Source: Diphasiastrum complanatum (lineage: Eukaryota > Streptophyta > Lycopodiopsida > Lycopodiales > Lycopodiaceae). Taken from it: 64,000 nt of DNA. Location: NCBI GenBank assembly GCA_029204225.1, contig CM055106.1, positions 14,326,393-14,390,392 of the forward strand, read 5' to 3'. Under the pieces are notes generated by a model. The model saw only the letters and a program-made list of their open reading frames with translations. It was not told the DNA's origin and ran no database searches. Position numbers and translations under genes: made by a program. Below are positions 1 to 14,290 of the stretch, piece after piece. Each line of letters opens with the position of its first letter. Position 1 is the first letter of the stretch.

Positions 1-13
1 GAAAGAGGGGTCT

Positions 14-2723
14 ATGCGTCTTTGCGTAGATTACAGAGCTCTCAATAAAGTCACAATTAAGAATAACTACCCTATGCCTCGGGCAGACGAGTTGTTTGAT
101 CAACTCGACGGGGCTAAGTTTTTCAGTAAAATACACCTCAGATCGGGATATCATCAAGTCCGTATAAAATCGGAAGATGTCTCGAAAACAGCTTTTAGGA
201 CTCGTCACGGTCATTATGAGTTTAAGGTGATGCCATTTGGGCTCACAAATGCTCCAGCTACCTTCATAACCTTGATGAACAGTGTCCTCAGACCATACTT
301 GGGTAAGTTTGTAGTCGTATTTTTAGATGACATCCTCGTTTACAGCAAAACGAGGAAGGAGCATCTAAAACACCTCAGAAAGGTGTTTCGACTGCTCAGA
401 AAGCATAAGCTCTATGCTAAACAATCCAAGTGTGAATTCTTCGTTGAAGAAGTAGCATATTTGGGTCACATTATCTCTCCAGATGGGATTAAGATGGACC
501 CAAAAAAGGTTAAAGCCATACTCAGTTGGCTGAGACCTCAGAATATTTTGGAACTTCAGATCTTTCTTAGTCTAGCGGGATATTACAGATGATTTGTCAA
601 GGAATATGCTCAGATAGCAGTTCCTATGACAAATCTCCTTAAGGGGAAGGGAAAGGAGTTCATTTGGGAGTCCGCACAGCAAGAGAGCTTTGATGCTCTC
701 AAAACAGCCTTAGCTACAACAGCGGTTTTAAAAGTCGTCGACCCCAATCAGCCATTTGTGGTCGAAACAGATGCTAGCGACTTTGCAGTAGGTGCTGTGC
801 TAACTCAGGGCGGACGACCAGTTGCGTTCGAGAGTTAAAAAACTCGAGCCAGCTTAGACTAGGTACAATGCCTATGAAAAGGAACTCTTTTCTATAGTCC
901 ATGCCCTTAAGACTTGGAGGCATTATTTGTATGGTGCCAACTTTGAGGTCCTGACAGACCATGAGAGTCTCAGATACCTTTGCAATCAACCTGAGCTTAG
1001 AGGTCGGAAAGCTCGTTGGGCAGAGTTGATACAAGAGTTTGACATGTCTATCAGATATAGACGTGGAAAATTCAATACAGTAGCAGATGCCCTTAGCAGA
1101 ATGCCTATGATAAACGAACTGAGTTTTACTCAGATTCGTAATGAGTTACTCGAGTCCTTGAGAGGGAAATGCCAGCATGATGCATTCTTCTCTACTATTT
1201 GGAACTCAGTCCAGAGCAGACAGTTACAGACTCCAGAACCAGTTCTCGGGGCTGGTGCCAGTTCATCCAAGAATACGGCAGCTTCCGTTGAGGATGATGA
1301 TGAGTCCGAGTATACGTCGTCAGATGACGTTGAGGATTCTGAGCCTGTATTACCCAAGCAAACCCCAGTGATTGAGGGTCAGTTGACTCAAGGATTCAAA
1401 TGGAAACAGTATTCCATTCAGGATGAGTACTTGCTCTATAGAGATAGAGTATGTGTCCCCAATTCAGAGGATTATAGGCAGCAGGTCCTATATGAATGTC
1501 ATGACAATCCTAGTGCGGGACACCCAGGCATACAGAAGACCTATGCGCTTCTTCGTAGGCAATTTTTCTGGCCTAGTATGAAAAAGGACGTCCACCAGTA
1601 TGTAACCAGTTGCCAGAAATGTCAAGTAAATAAAACAGAGCGTTTAAAGGCAGGAGGGTTGTTGCATCCCTTAGAAATACCAGCTGGTAAATGGGAGAGT
1701 ATCTCCATGGATTTTATAGTAGGCCTGTCTAAAACCCAAAAGGGTAATGACGCTATATGGGTCACAGTTGACCGTCTGACCAAAATGGCTCATTTCATTC
1801 CGACCAAAACAACCATTAGAGCTCCAGAGTTAGCGAGGTTGTTTGTAGACGGGCTATTTAAATTGTACGATCTACCTTCCGGCATAGTCAGCGACCGGGA
1901 CAGTAAGTTTACTGGAAATTTTTGGAGGACAGTATTCCATCATCTCCATACTAAACTTAATATGAGTACCACCGACCATCCACAGACGGACGGTCAAACA
2001 GAAAGGGTAAATCAAGTGCTGGAGGATATGCTTCGTGCATACGTCAGCAAGAAGCAGACTAATTGGGAGGAGTATTTCTCGATATTAGAGTTTGCTTACA
2101 ACAGTACCAAACATTCAGCTACGGGATACAGCCCATTTATGCTGATGTACGATTTTCAGCCACGCTCACCCACAACTGTAGGGTTTAAACAAGAAAAAGT
2201 TGAAGCAGCCAGAAACTTTTTAGAGGACCTAAACCAGATGATAGAACATGCTAAGCGTAGCATTAGACAGTCCCAGGATCGAGCCAGGCATTATGCAGAT
2301 CCACACAGACGGGATGTGCAGTTCTCCACTGGTGAGAAAGTCTACTTGAGAGTCCCAGTTGACTCTAAAACCCTCAAATCAGGAGTGTGTGCTAAGTTGT
2401 CTCCAAGGTATTGTGGTCCCTTTACCATCAGTAGGAGACTAGGCGAGGTCACCTATGAACTAAAACTCCCACACAACAGTAAGGTTTTTCCAGTCTTTCA
2501 TGTAAGTCTTAACCAGATCAGACAATCTGGTAGGGGACAGTGTTCTAGTTCTCCCATTGGATCCTCAACAACCTGTAGAGAGACGCAGATTCGTCATACT
2601 CTATACCGAGAATATCTGGTTAAGTGGAATGATCAGCCTGTTGAGAATGCCACTTGGGAAAGAGGCAGCGTCCTTCGCAAGATTTTTCCAGACTTTGTCT
2701 TAGAGAACCAAGACGGTTCTTAA
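14..2723 (+). pseudogene. Gyp1 pol remnant: RT, RNase H, integrase, chromodomain
   Basis: Reverse transcriptase runs from about 14 to 592, ending at an in-frame TGA after YYR. RNase H follows from about 600 to 1110 (ETDASDFAVGAVL, then LTDHESLRYL) with a stop and frame change near 836-870. The uninterrupted 927-2723 stretch encodes the RNase H tail, an H2C2 zinc-binding domain (HPGIQKT... CQKCQ, about 1520-1630), the integrase core (SMDFIVGL, SDRDSKFTG, QTDGQTERVNQVLEDM) and a C-terminal chromodomain (YLVKWNDQPVENATWE, about 2610-2660). The RT first catalytic Asp is replaced: the usual KxDLRSGYHQ reads [10 protein letters not shown], with codon CAC at 134-136. The FLDD box is kept. Known family function is reverse transcription and integration of element DNA. 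This copy is dead by its stops and by the missing Asp. Confidence 0.92.
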
Positions 2724-2734
2724 GGGGGAGGGAG

Positions 2735-3107
2735 TGTTACGAGCTCTAACCAGTGCCGAACCCTAGAGAACACAGATAGGTCAGATACCACAGTCAGGGC
2801 AAGACAGTGTGAGTAGTGTGCCCCAGCACGGTCCATAGCCATGGCGGGCCTAACACAGCCTAAGGACCCTGTCAGCAGGATAGGGCTCTCAGTTGGTCCC
2901 GACGTGCAGTCGGCCACGTCAGTGGCACGTGGCCGACACTTGGCAGTAGCATGCTACCAGTCCTCACACTGGGCTAGGAGGGGCTTACTCTATATCAGGG
3001 AGTAGGCAAGGTTGGGTGGATCAGTTAGTGTTTGGATCTATTACACATAGGTATGTAACATAGAGGTTGCACAATAGCGACGGACATGAGCATTCAACCC
3101 CCTAACA
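2735..3107 (+). repeat. Gyp1 3' LTR
   Basis: The LTR starts TGTTACGAGC directly after a purine tract (AAGGGGGAGGGAG, 2722-2734) that fits the polypurine tract, 11 bp after the pol stop codon. It is taken to end at CCTAACA (3107), giving 373 bp bounded by TG and CA. A TATA-like CTATATC lies near 2990. The 3' boundary is inferred, because the partner LTR is outside the window. Confidence 0.75.
2910..2936. promoter_or_regulatory. Hairpin with G-box core inside Gyp1 LTR
   Basis: A 10-bp inverted repeat (TCGGCCACGT / ACGTGGCCGA) with a 7-nt loop lies about 60-80 bp upstream of the TATA-like sequence. Its right arm contains CACGTG (2926-2931), the core bound by plant bZIP and bHLH factors. A role as promoter element is inference from position. 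Confidence 0.45.
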
Positions 3108-3439
3108 TTCCATGAGTAAATGTTCATGTGGAAACCATATAGGGGGACGAAAACTCACAAGTCAAGACTGCTGCATCCAATAACGTTGATTTACTAAGAA
3201 AGCTAGAGGAGGACTTAGAGCGAAGGCCCCACTTGAGTGCAATGCTCGACGAGAGGCAGCACGAGTAAGCTGAGGCTGAGGCCGAACATTACACATATTG
3301 GGAGGTACCATATAGAGGGCCACCTGCCCTAGGATTGCAGCAGCTAGGCGAGGCACATCCTGTAAGGAGGTGTTCCCCTCATTCGAGTAGTCGGCCCATA
3401 AGGCAGACAATGACATGGTCCCAACAACAAGCAGGGCCA

Positions 3440-3940
3440 AATGGAAAGGAGTATGGCTAACATATGTCACAACTTTTTGATTTGGAAGGCCTTTAGCAAC
3501 TTGTTACGCAACTTCACAACATTCATCCATGGGGCTGACCTCTACCAAGACCGGGACCTCCAATTGGGAATAACCTCAATGGAAAAAATGTCCTTTTAGC
3601 ATGTGACATACATTGGCCTGCCTCGAAAGAGGTATGGCCCACTGGCAAAAACAAAATTTGATTCTTGCGAAGTGTTGAATTTAAAGAGGTAGAACTCCTT
3701 TCCCAAGGCTTGAGAACCCTGCACTATAACATTCAACTTGTTCCTCTATTGCTCACCAAACCTCTTAACCCCATTTGCGAAAGGGGGCTTACCCATGAAG
3801 TAAACAACCATCGAAGTACTGGCAAGGAAAGAGAGATAGTTGTTGAAATGCAAGGAATCAAGGTGAAAGGAATTCACCTTCATATCATTTGATTCAGGAG
3901 GCAAAATGAATCTACCATGTTGAGAGCTTTCCATAGTAGG
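3440..3940 (-). pseudogene. DUF4283 / LINE ORF1-like relic
   Basis: Read on the minus strand with several frame changes, this stretch gives FLASTSMVVYFMGKPPFA (near 3800), then FVFASGPYLFRGRPMYVT (near 3605-3660). The pattern of a VxYFMGKxPPF stretch followed by FxxxxGPYLFRGRPMYV is what I know from DUF4283 domains in plant LINE ORF1 or gag-like proteins. Stops occur between the blocks. No zinc knuckle, endonuclease or RT was found beside it, so this is a fragment. The DNA down to about 3162 stays partly open in the same direction and may be a decayed continuation. Confidence 0.55.
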
Positions 3941-3944
3941 GGAA

Positions 3945-5879
3945 CCATGAGAGGGGGAGGATGACTCATGAGGATCTATATTGGCTCTATGGATGAGTAT
4001 TTAGTATGCTTTCTACAGACAAGTGTTGAGGAGCAAGAGATTGTCAGCCTCCTCTACAAGCTTGCACATAGGAAGGCGCCCTCTTTTCCTCTCTGCTTTT
4101 CTCTTATTCCCTCTAAATATCTTTTTCAACAAGAGAGAGGTGGAGCCACCAGCTTGGGGAGGCAGACCCCTGCTATCAACAGTTCGGTTAAAGGACGAGA
4201 TCAAAGTGAGGGCCTAGGAGACCATCTCATAATAGCGGTCCTCTGTAGACTTAATGAGGAAAGGGCAACTATGCTTGAAGCAAAGAGTGGCAGGTGTGAG
4301 TCACAAAAAGATGGCAGTAGGGTAGGCCCCACTAGGCTAGCACCTGTTGCAGGCAGGTCTTGACAACAAACAAGGAGAGTGGAAAAAAAAGGAAGTGAGG
4401 AAAGCACAGCAAGGAAAGATGGAGGTGGGAGTAGCGCGCCAGAAGGAGTTTCTATAGCAGGGCTGAGAGGGTAAGTATGGCAAAGAATCTTCTCTATTTT
4501 CAATGTAATATCGTAGACAAAACTTAGGGATTTTTTTTTTGTTTATGGACTCATGATTTAGGAGAACATCTATACTAATGTGAGAAGAAGAATTCATGAG
4601 TGAAAAATTCACTATTTTAAGGTGTGTTTGCATTGAAGCCAAAAATGCCTACTTGAGACTTGTTTTTTCAATTGTTTTCTTGGAAGGTATCCAATAGAGA
4701 TCATATGCATCTTAATTCTAGTACTTTAGCAAAAGTTATTGACACTTACAAAGAAACTAGATTTATGAGACTTCCAATAATTGGAAATAGACTTCCTTCA
4801 AGTCCTCCTGCAATGATATTCCTGAAAGAACAATCTCAATATAAAGAGAGGAAATATAATACCTATGAAGATGAAAACTGTTAGTGTAGCTATTTGATAG
4901 CCAAAATTGAATGCCCTTTCTTGACAACCCCACATATTTTTGTTATTATCAAACAATGTAAGTTAGAAGGTAAACTTGCAAGTGTCGAGCCATTTGTCTT
5001 GCGCAGAAAAAAGTTGACCTTTTAAGTGTTTTTTCCCTTATTGAAAACGTTCCGGGAACCTAATCCAAATCTACACCAAGAAAGTGATTCCATACAATTT
5101 TGTTACACGTGTATTTGTAGCTTCATCACATGTTACGCCTTGCCATTTCAGCCCGCAGGGATCAGATCCACTCCAAGTTGGTTCCCTTGGCCAGGCTTTC
5201 ATTATTGATTGAAGTGCCACAACTGCAACAACAAGAAATAGATATTGTCAATCCCCTTTTTTGTCTCTCACATTCTTATCAACGGCCACACATGCATTTT
5301 TCACATATTGTTTTGGTGTTTTGTGTTCAAATGTTTGGCATTTGAATAGATTTATTGAAAAACTCTATCTATGTCTTTCTTTATTAGAAATGTCAACCCC
5401 AAGTTTTTGTAAATAATAAGTATATCCACTTATGGGTGATAGAGCTTAATCAATATTCTCTCCACCTAATTGGTCTCCAATTTTTATCTTTGAGGGTTAT
5501 TTTCTACTTTGTGAGAGTGTGGGAGGTAAACTGGAATGACACTTTATGTCGATTATAGTATCCAATATGCAAATTGAGAATATTTTATTGAAAATGATTT
5601 TGATGTTACCCCTTACACATCATTGTTCATTGAGAGATCCAAGCGTGCATGGAAGTTTCATCATAAGGACAAACATGAGGAAAATGATTCTCCTTGATCT
5701 TGTTTACTTGCACAAGATGAGATTTGGGTAGCCTTGTTATGTGGTGCTAAAGCTCATTGGTCTCATTAGACCTCATAGAAAATGTTCTAGACACTTTTGT
5801 GTTTGTTGAGTGTTTTTGGGTCAATCTCTAATATTGACATGCTATCAAAGACTAAATGAAAATTGCTAATTGCTACTAA
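3945..5879. other. No gene recognised
   Basis: I see only short open frames with no family signature. The minus strand around 4000-4500 is pyrimidine-rich upstream of the DUF4283 relic and could be its leader, but this is speculation. The rest is A/T-rich with no tandem structure. Confidence 0.5.
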
Positions 5880-6690
5880 TCCAAGTTAATTGGCAAGCAG
5901 TCAAAACTTGAAACAATACTTAGTTTGACTTCTTCGGATCACTCAGAATCCGATGGGCATGTATCGACTAGACTTTGGAGGATATGTTAAGAGTATATGT
6001 ATCTAATATCTAGTCTAATTGAAAAAAAGTATTTCCCACTGTAGAGTTTGCACATAATGGTGCAAAACATTCTACCACAAAATTTAGTCCTTTTATGTTG
6101 ATGTATGGCTTATAGCCTTCTTCACGTGTTTTTGTGAAACTCAAAAGTCTCAAGGTGCAAGCTACAATTGATTTCTTGTAGAATATGCAAGAAATGTTGC
6201 ATGTGGCCAAGAAAAGCAATAAAACTTCTCAAGATTATGCTAATTATTGTCACTCACTTAGAGAATTTGCCAGGTTGGAACTTGGGTGTATCTTAAAATC
6301 TTAAGAAATTCTATGGTACTTTCAATGGAAAAATGCCATAAGCTGTCTCCATATATAGCGGTCCTTACAAGGTTCCAAATAAAAGGAACGAGGTCACTTA
6401 TAATTAACTTGATCTTTCAGTTGGAGTTGGGGTATATTGCATGTAAGTCGTCTGAAATAACGACTTAGTTAGTAAAAAAGGCAATCTATTACGAAAGGTG
6501 AAGTAGTTGAATTGGAGAAAAGATTGTTAATGTTCATTGAAACTAATTGAGAACCCATAGAGTTTCTAAATATCTGGTACGTTGTTGGAAAGGAAAATTG
6601 GATGATGACTCAGATACTTGGGCAAGAGAGAACCACCTAAAACTAAACCTCTATGGTTTTCTGCCTTAAGGATGAGGCTCTTAAAAGGAG
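5880..6690 (+). pseudogene. Gypsy integrase/chromodomain relic
   Basis: Despite many stops and frameshifts the + strand retains LEDMLRVYVSNI (about 5975-6010), VFPTVEFAHNGAKHST and FSPFMLMYG (about 6030-6115). These align with the equivalent part of Gyp1 (LEDMLRAYVSKK, ILEFAYNSTKHSA, YSPFMLMY). The match continues through the integrase C-terminal region to about 6480, and a chromodomain-like stretch near 6580-6640 is followed by a purine tract. This is a separate, much older gypsy copy in the same orientation as Gyp1. Confidence 0.75.
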
Positions 6691-6696
6691 AGAGAA

Positions 6697-7095
6697 TGTT
6701 ATGTACCCATAAGGGCATGCAACAACCAACCTAAGGTGCCCCCACAATGGTGCTCATTGTCAATGGTTTTGGATGTGACCATAATGGCAGAAGTGTACCC
6801 CACCTGTAGTATGTATGTATGTAAAGGTAGATCTCTACGAGTTTTTTGGGCATTCGTTCTCATCGTGAGAATTACATGGTTATGCCAAGACAATATTTTA
6901 GCCTTAAGATGTAGGTATATGAGAATTGGAGGTGGAATGTGGTAGTAAGCGACGTAGTACCCTAGTGGAGACCTGAGCATGAGAGATGAAATGGTAGTAT
7001 CTCTATGGATAGGAGATAGCAGAGTGTTTGTAACTTGATTGGGCAGTTTATCTTACCTAGGTTGGTTTTGACGATGAAAGTTCATAAAAGTAACA
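6697..7095 (+). repeat. Probable 3' LTR of the decayed gypsy copy
   Basis: The sequence TGTTATGTACCC begins right after AAAAGGAGAGAGAA, which fits a polypurine tract, and follows the integrase/chromodomain relic. The right end is a guess (AGTAACA near 7095), because no partner LTR is visible. Confidence 0.4.
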
Positions 7096-7152
7096 TTAGA
7101 CGATGATGTGAACCAATCAAAATATGTAAAATGTGCTTTCTATAAGTAATCA

Positions 7153-9488
<2,336 letters not shown>

Positions 9489-9640
9489 CTCATGGATGGA
9501 ATCTTGAAAATACTTAACTCTCATGGATGGAATCTTGAAAATACTTAACCCTCATGGATGGAATCTTGAAATACATAGGCTTCATCTATGAAATCTTAAA
9601 AATATGTAGCCCTCATGAATGGAATCATTAATGGAATCTT
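9489..9640. repeat. 31-bp minisatellite, five copies
   Basis: Units begin CTCATGGATGGAATCTTGAA at 9489, 9520 and 9551. Two more diverged units start near 9581 and 9612. The first three are nearly identical and the last two decay, so the array probably grew from its left end. Confidence 0.9.
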
Positions 9641-9710
9641 TTAGATAATGATTTTCTTCTATTTCTTTTAAGATTTTCATGAGACACATTATGTATGATA
9701 ATGGGTGTTT

Positions 9711-9771
9711 GTCGGTCCATGGTACGAATATAATGGTTCGTCGTGCCATTATATCATTACTATGGGCCGAC
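9711..9771. repeat. 61-bp near-perfect palindrome
   Basis: The two halves of 9711-9771 are reverse complements of each other with about eight mismatches over 30-33 bp arms. The ends read GTCGGTCCAT and ATGGGCCGAC, and the inner arms are TATAATGG / CCATTATA. There is almost no loop. It could be a miniature inverted-repeat element remnant or a folded hairpin; no target-site duplication is obvious. Confidence 0.8.
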
Positions 9772-9840
9772 TTGCAACCATTATATAGTCCTTAAAAAAG
9801 AGCTCGACTCACTTGGAGTCATACATGGTCCCCAGTTGGA

Positions 9841-9885
9841 GACACACACACGCACGTGCGTGCATGTGTGTGTGTGTGTGTGCGT
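9841..9885. repeat. Self-complementary (AC)n/(GT)n tract
   Basis: An ACACAC run turns through CGCACGTGCGTGCATG into a TGTGTG run, so the tract is its own inverted repeat and alternates purine and pyrimidine throughout. Such DNA can form a hairpin or Z-DNA. Confidence 0.8.
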
Positions 9886-9890
9886 GAGTG

Positions 9891-10008
9891 GAGGGGGTCC
9901 AAAACACCTGGCTATAGAGAGATAAGAGAAAGAGACAAGTGTGTGTGTGGAGGGGGTCCAAAACACTTCGCTATAGAGAGATAAGAGAAAGAGACAAGTC
10001 ATAAGTGG
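9891..10008. repeat. 59-bp tandem duplication
   Basis: GAGGGGGTCC plus about 49 further bases occurs at 9891 and again at 9950, with only a few changes (ACCTGG versus ACTTCG). It lies between the GT tract and the GA microsatellite. Confidence 0.88.
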
Positions 10009-10057
10009 TCCCAGATTTTTAGAAAGAGAAAGAGTGGAGTAGATGGTCCCACGTCTT

Positions 10058-10059
<2 letters not shown>

Positions 10060-10119
<60 letters not shown>
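10060..10119. repeat. (GA)n microsatellite, 60 bp
   Basis: A pure GA run of about 30 units. Confidence 0.97.
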
Positions 10120-10123
<4 letters not shown>

Positions 10124-13100
10124 AGATGGTCCTTATCTGAACATAAATTTGCCACCTTGGATATCATCAATCATTTAAAGAAGCGAATGAACTTTTGATT
10201 AAGTCGTTTATACAATAAAACTGGCCTAGCCTAATGCCCATATTTTATGACTGGATTCTCCATTGGAAAAATAGGTCATGGTAATCCATTCTCCCATACA
10301 AAAAGGTCAAGCGCAATAAAGAAGTGTGTAAGCTGCAAATTATTAGTACGACATATACTCATCTTATGGGCATATAGTTCACAACACATCATTTTTTGGG
10401 CTCGACATCATCATTGTTTGGGCCATGGGTTTACATTATGCTTTTTGTATCACAAGTTTAGATCATGCCTTTTGGTATTATCAACCCATGGGATCACAAA
10501 GAATTAAACTTGGGTGGGAGAAACTCAAGCACGATACACCAACTCACCACATGTGGGAAGATCAGGTTGAGATCGCAAGCACAGTTTTGATTGGTTCTTG
10601 CTCTAGCGATATAAGCCAAACATGATAGACAATCATAGCTCCTCTAACCTACACAAAACTAGTTAGGTAGGTTGAAAGTGCAAATTTTAGCTGACACTTA
10701 CAAAATATATACATACATCGAAGCTATGCAGCAGACAAGAATGAAAGAACACTTTATATGCAGGATCTAGAATGCCGTTTAGATCGCCTTAATTCGTTAT
10801 AACAAAAGCCAGATGATGCGAGCGATTAGAAAAACAACAACTTCATGTCTACATCAATTACGTCGATCATTAGCAACTACTTTGGTCTTGAAAAAAATTA
10901 GCATCGACCTCTAAGCTCAGTCTTCGATTCAAAACCAAGACAATGGTTGCAATAATACTTGTCTTGATCTTGAAAAGGTTCTTAAGTGGATCATTCCTTT
11001 CTATAAAATAGTATTCGACCCTGTAACACGTAAGAATTCGCTAACGTCAAAGGGAGTGCAGCTAGGATGTATCATGAGAATTAACCAAGCGGACAACGCA
11101 TGTCAAAATCTCCATCAATTATATATCAAATATCTCTCATAAGTTCTTTTCCCCTCGTATGTCCCAGTAACAGAAATTGAAAATTGAAGCCTGATTCACC
11201 AGCACGCGACCTATTTTGAGGACATAATTCTTTCATAATTGCAAGCTATTGTTCCTATAAGTGAAGAAACTAACCTGAGCTGCTATCCGATGGTGTCAGC
11301 AACGCAATGGCTTCATGTCTCTTGCCGATACTCTTTGGAATGCTTTTCAAGAGAAATGCGCACTAACAGAAACAGCTACATCGTCTGCTAAGATCTGCAC
11401 AAACTAGTTCTAAGTAGAGATGCAAGGAAGCATTTGCTGCCCACATCAAACTTGGTAAACGTTAAAGGTTGAGGGTGATTATTAATGAGTAATTCGATAC
11501 TTGAAAGGTAGATAGTTCATTGAGGAATCAGAATAGTAACACCGTCATTCTCCCTCATAAAGATCAACGAAATCGACAAATTGAAGAGAGCTCATTGGCA
11601 TGAGCTTTTATGTATCTCACTTTTTGGTTCTCCTTCTCAGCTGCATGAGGGACGGTAGGGCCCTCGGTCTCCTTCTCAGCTGCATGGGGTAGGGCCCTAA
11701 ATCAAGTCAAGGTGAGGAATACTAACATTTGATCTTATTGCAAACACCACTCTAGTGACAAGTCATTAAAATGGTGATTTTTCAAAGATTTGAGGGTGGG
11801 GTGTGGGATACGCTCATTCGAGAAATACTCTCCTTTGGCTTATTGCTCATAGCCATTATGGTGTTGGCATCAAAACTAAGTTGACAAAGTGGGGAGAGTT
11901 TATTGCTCATCCCTAGTAATGTGCTAAGAGGGCCCCACCCTCATCCAACACATGAGAATATTCAATACTCGAGCCATCTTAGATCATAATTCATGATTAA
12001 CATTTTCAAGCCTTCTCATGTGTTAGTGGATGAGGTTGGGGTCCCTGATGAGGAATAGGCTTGTTCATTCAGCAAACAAAGTGTAAACTCTTGAGATTGT
12101 TACCAAGATAAAAATGAAAGATAATTGGATAGGTTGGGGGCCTTCTTACACCCTTCGTGGTTTTGATGAGTATGCTTGTTTATCGGACAAACAAAGTGTA
12201 AACTCTTGTTCATGCCCTGAGATCGTTACTATGACAAAGACAAAAATAGTACTACCTAAAAAGATGGAGTTTATTTTTAAGGAAGTATTCTTCACCCTGG
12301 CTAAGGGTGTAGATTGGGGGCCTCCCTCTTCTAATGATGTCGAAGAAACCCTTAAAATAAATACATAATCATTTCAATTTTTGGCATTTTAAAACCATTG
12401 GATGAGGGTGAGACCTTGTCTACATCATGTATTCATTGTGTGGACTAAGGTTGCAGGTAGGGCCCCACCCTCATTGAGAGATCCATGAATCTTAGAATAT
12501 GTAATTAGAAATAATGATTATTGATGGAAGATTCGGAAATTTTGGATCAAAGTGAGTGTTTCGTCCATTGTGTGTTAATGACATATGTCATTTCCACGTT
12601 TGTTTTGCCTTTTAACTTTGTCTCTTATGGGCTTGCCAAAAAACTTTAATTCATTGAAAAAGCCCTACCAAAATTTCAAGGTGAGCACTGAGTACCAAAA
12701 AAAATCTTTGTGGGTTCTCAAAACCTACACACTTGAGTCCCTTATAAGCCATGAGCATATCAATTACTAAACTCTAGGCTTTTATTTTCATATAGACTAG
12801 TGACTAAATATGTATAAACTTAAATTATCTAGTTTAAATCTAGACTATAATAGAGGCTTAGTCCATAATGATGTGGCGACAAGGTGCATGCCATTCTAGC
12901 ATTTTTGTTATTAACTTTTATCAAAATGCACAAACTAAAAATAATCATGTTGATTATTGAATATCTAAAGTGGGAGTTTACACAATAAAGAACAAAGGCA
13001 TTCAAAGTATACCTTATAAGGCTTTTATCATAACTTGAGACTTCTCAATATAGAGCCAATAGGGCTTTTGGCCCATGAGTTGCTAAGAAACCTATTAAGA

Positions 13101-13594
13101 TTATACTTATTAGGTTATGTGTTAGGTTGTAACAAAAAGAGTTTTTAAGATTTTACTTTGATTTGAATCATATGCCAAACTTGGATACATTATATGGTAA
13201 AGATGGATCACCTGAAGGGTTGGATGAGAATGGCCCGCCACCACCTTGATCTTATCTTGTGTTCATATGCTCTTGTCTTGATTCAAAGCTTGTTGGATTG
13301 CTCATCTAGATCCGAGTTTGAGATTCTAGAGAGAAGTCAATTAACTTTCATTTGGTGGAAAAGAAAACCAATGTCGGGGACGTAAGAGAACATTTGACTA
13401 GAAAAGCACTCCAACATAAAACTCTATTACGTAAAACTGGATATGGGCTACAATTATTTGTAACACAAAAGACCCGAATCTACTAGGAAGTAGCTCAGAA
13501 GAAAAGTCATTCGGTTCTTGTTATGAAGCAATCTTCCAAGGCTATTTCCTCAACCACGTGAGTGCAAAAAAAGCTAAAAGAAAAAATCCATTTA
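10120..13594. other. No gene recognised; weak direct repeats
   Basis: No credible coding region. A 40-bp-scale duplication (CTCCTTCTCAGCTGCATG ... TAGGGCCCT) is present at about 11628 and 11670. The words AACAAAGTGTAAACTCTTG recur at about 12075 and 12187 within two diverged copies about 115 bp apart. The motif GGGCCCCACCCTCAT recurs near 11930 and 12460. These suggest an old repeat that I cannot name. Confidence 0.5.
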
Positions 13595-13827
13595 TCAAAC
13601 ATGGATTGCCTTGTATCTAATAGATGCATAATTCAAGTGTCCTAAGCGATGATGCCATAGTAATGTTTTATTGACTAGAACAAAGGTTTTCAAGGCTTGA
13701 CTAGACTCAGAATAACAATGCGCCAATCTACATAAGTAACCATGTCTCTTGTTGAGTGCAAGAATTACTCCTATCAGTAATTTTGCATTGATCAGATTCA
13801 AATTCTTTCTTATGACCTAAATCTGTA
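13595..13827 (-). pseudogene. Copia GAG-pre-integrase fragment
   Basis: The minus strand encodes LLWHHRLGHLNYASI near 13620-13670, the conserved His-containing start of the Ty1/copia GAG-pre-integrase domain. The preceding residues fit the protease-integrase linker with a frame change. The fragment is cut off at both ends and abuts A2 on its right, so it belongs to a different, older copia copy. Confidence 0.75.
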
Positions 13828-14290
13828 ATTCTAGAAGGATAGATCAAAGCTCAAGTGCTTCTATTGTGGCATCAAAGGACACTTTGCAAGTGAGTGCTAC
13901 AAGAAGAAGATAGATCAAGGATTCAAGCAAGGTAATCTTACTCTTGATGAGGATGGTTCCGATGTTCAAGATGCAAATGATGATGCTTTTGTGATGTCTT
14001 CATGTATGCTTGGTAATGATGGAGATCTAGATCCTTGGTGGATTGATAGTGGAGCAAGTTCACACATGACATTTCACAAAGACTACTTCACTTCTTTGTT
14101 GGCATATGGAGATGACAAGAGGGTGATCTACATGGCCAATGATGGTGAGTGTGCAATCAAAGGGATTGGCACAGTTCCTATTTCTCTCTCTACAAATAGG
14201 AATGTTCATTTGGAGGATGTCTTATTTATTCCATCTATTACCAAAAATTTACCTAGTGTGAGCCAAATTCTAAGTAAAGGCCTCAAGGTG
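13828..14290 (+). pseudogene. A2 left piece: copia zinc knuckle and protease
   Basis: The + strand encodes a CCHC knuckle (CFYCGIKGHFASEC), then the aspartic protease start WWIDSGASSHMT and its body to SQILSKGLKV. It is closely similar to residues about 238-387 of the intact Copia-A protein at 51083-55033. It starts in mid gag and stops exactly where block 14291-26214 begins. The next Copia-A residues (DGDACLIK) reappear at 26215 on the same strand, so this and the 26215-28375 piece were one element. Confidence 0.9.

Larger units (their letters stand above)
1..3107 (+). mobile_element. Gyp1: Ty3/gypsy chromovirus, 5'-truncated by window edge
   Basis: This is the 3' part of an LTR retrotransposon on the + strand. 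The order RT, RNase H, integrase, chromodomain, purine tract, LTR is the standard Ty3/gypsy layout, and the chromodomain places it among plant chromoviruses. The 5' LTR, gag and protease lie before the window starts. The coding part carries at least two stop or frame lesions, so this copy cannot be autonomous. Confidence 0.92.

Noticed and set aside
13194-13385. 63-codon plus-strand frame
   Set aside because: No recognised motif, neighbours or splice sites; within chance length.
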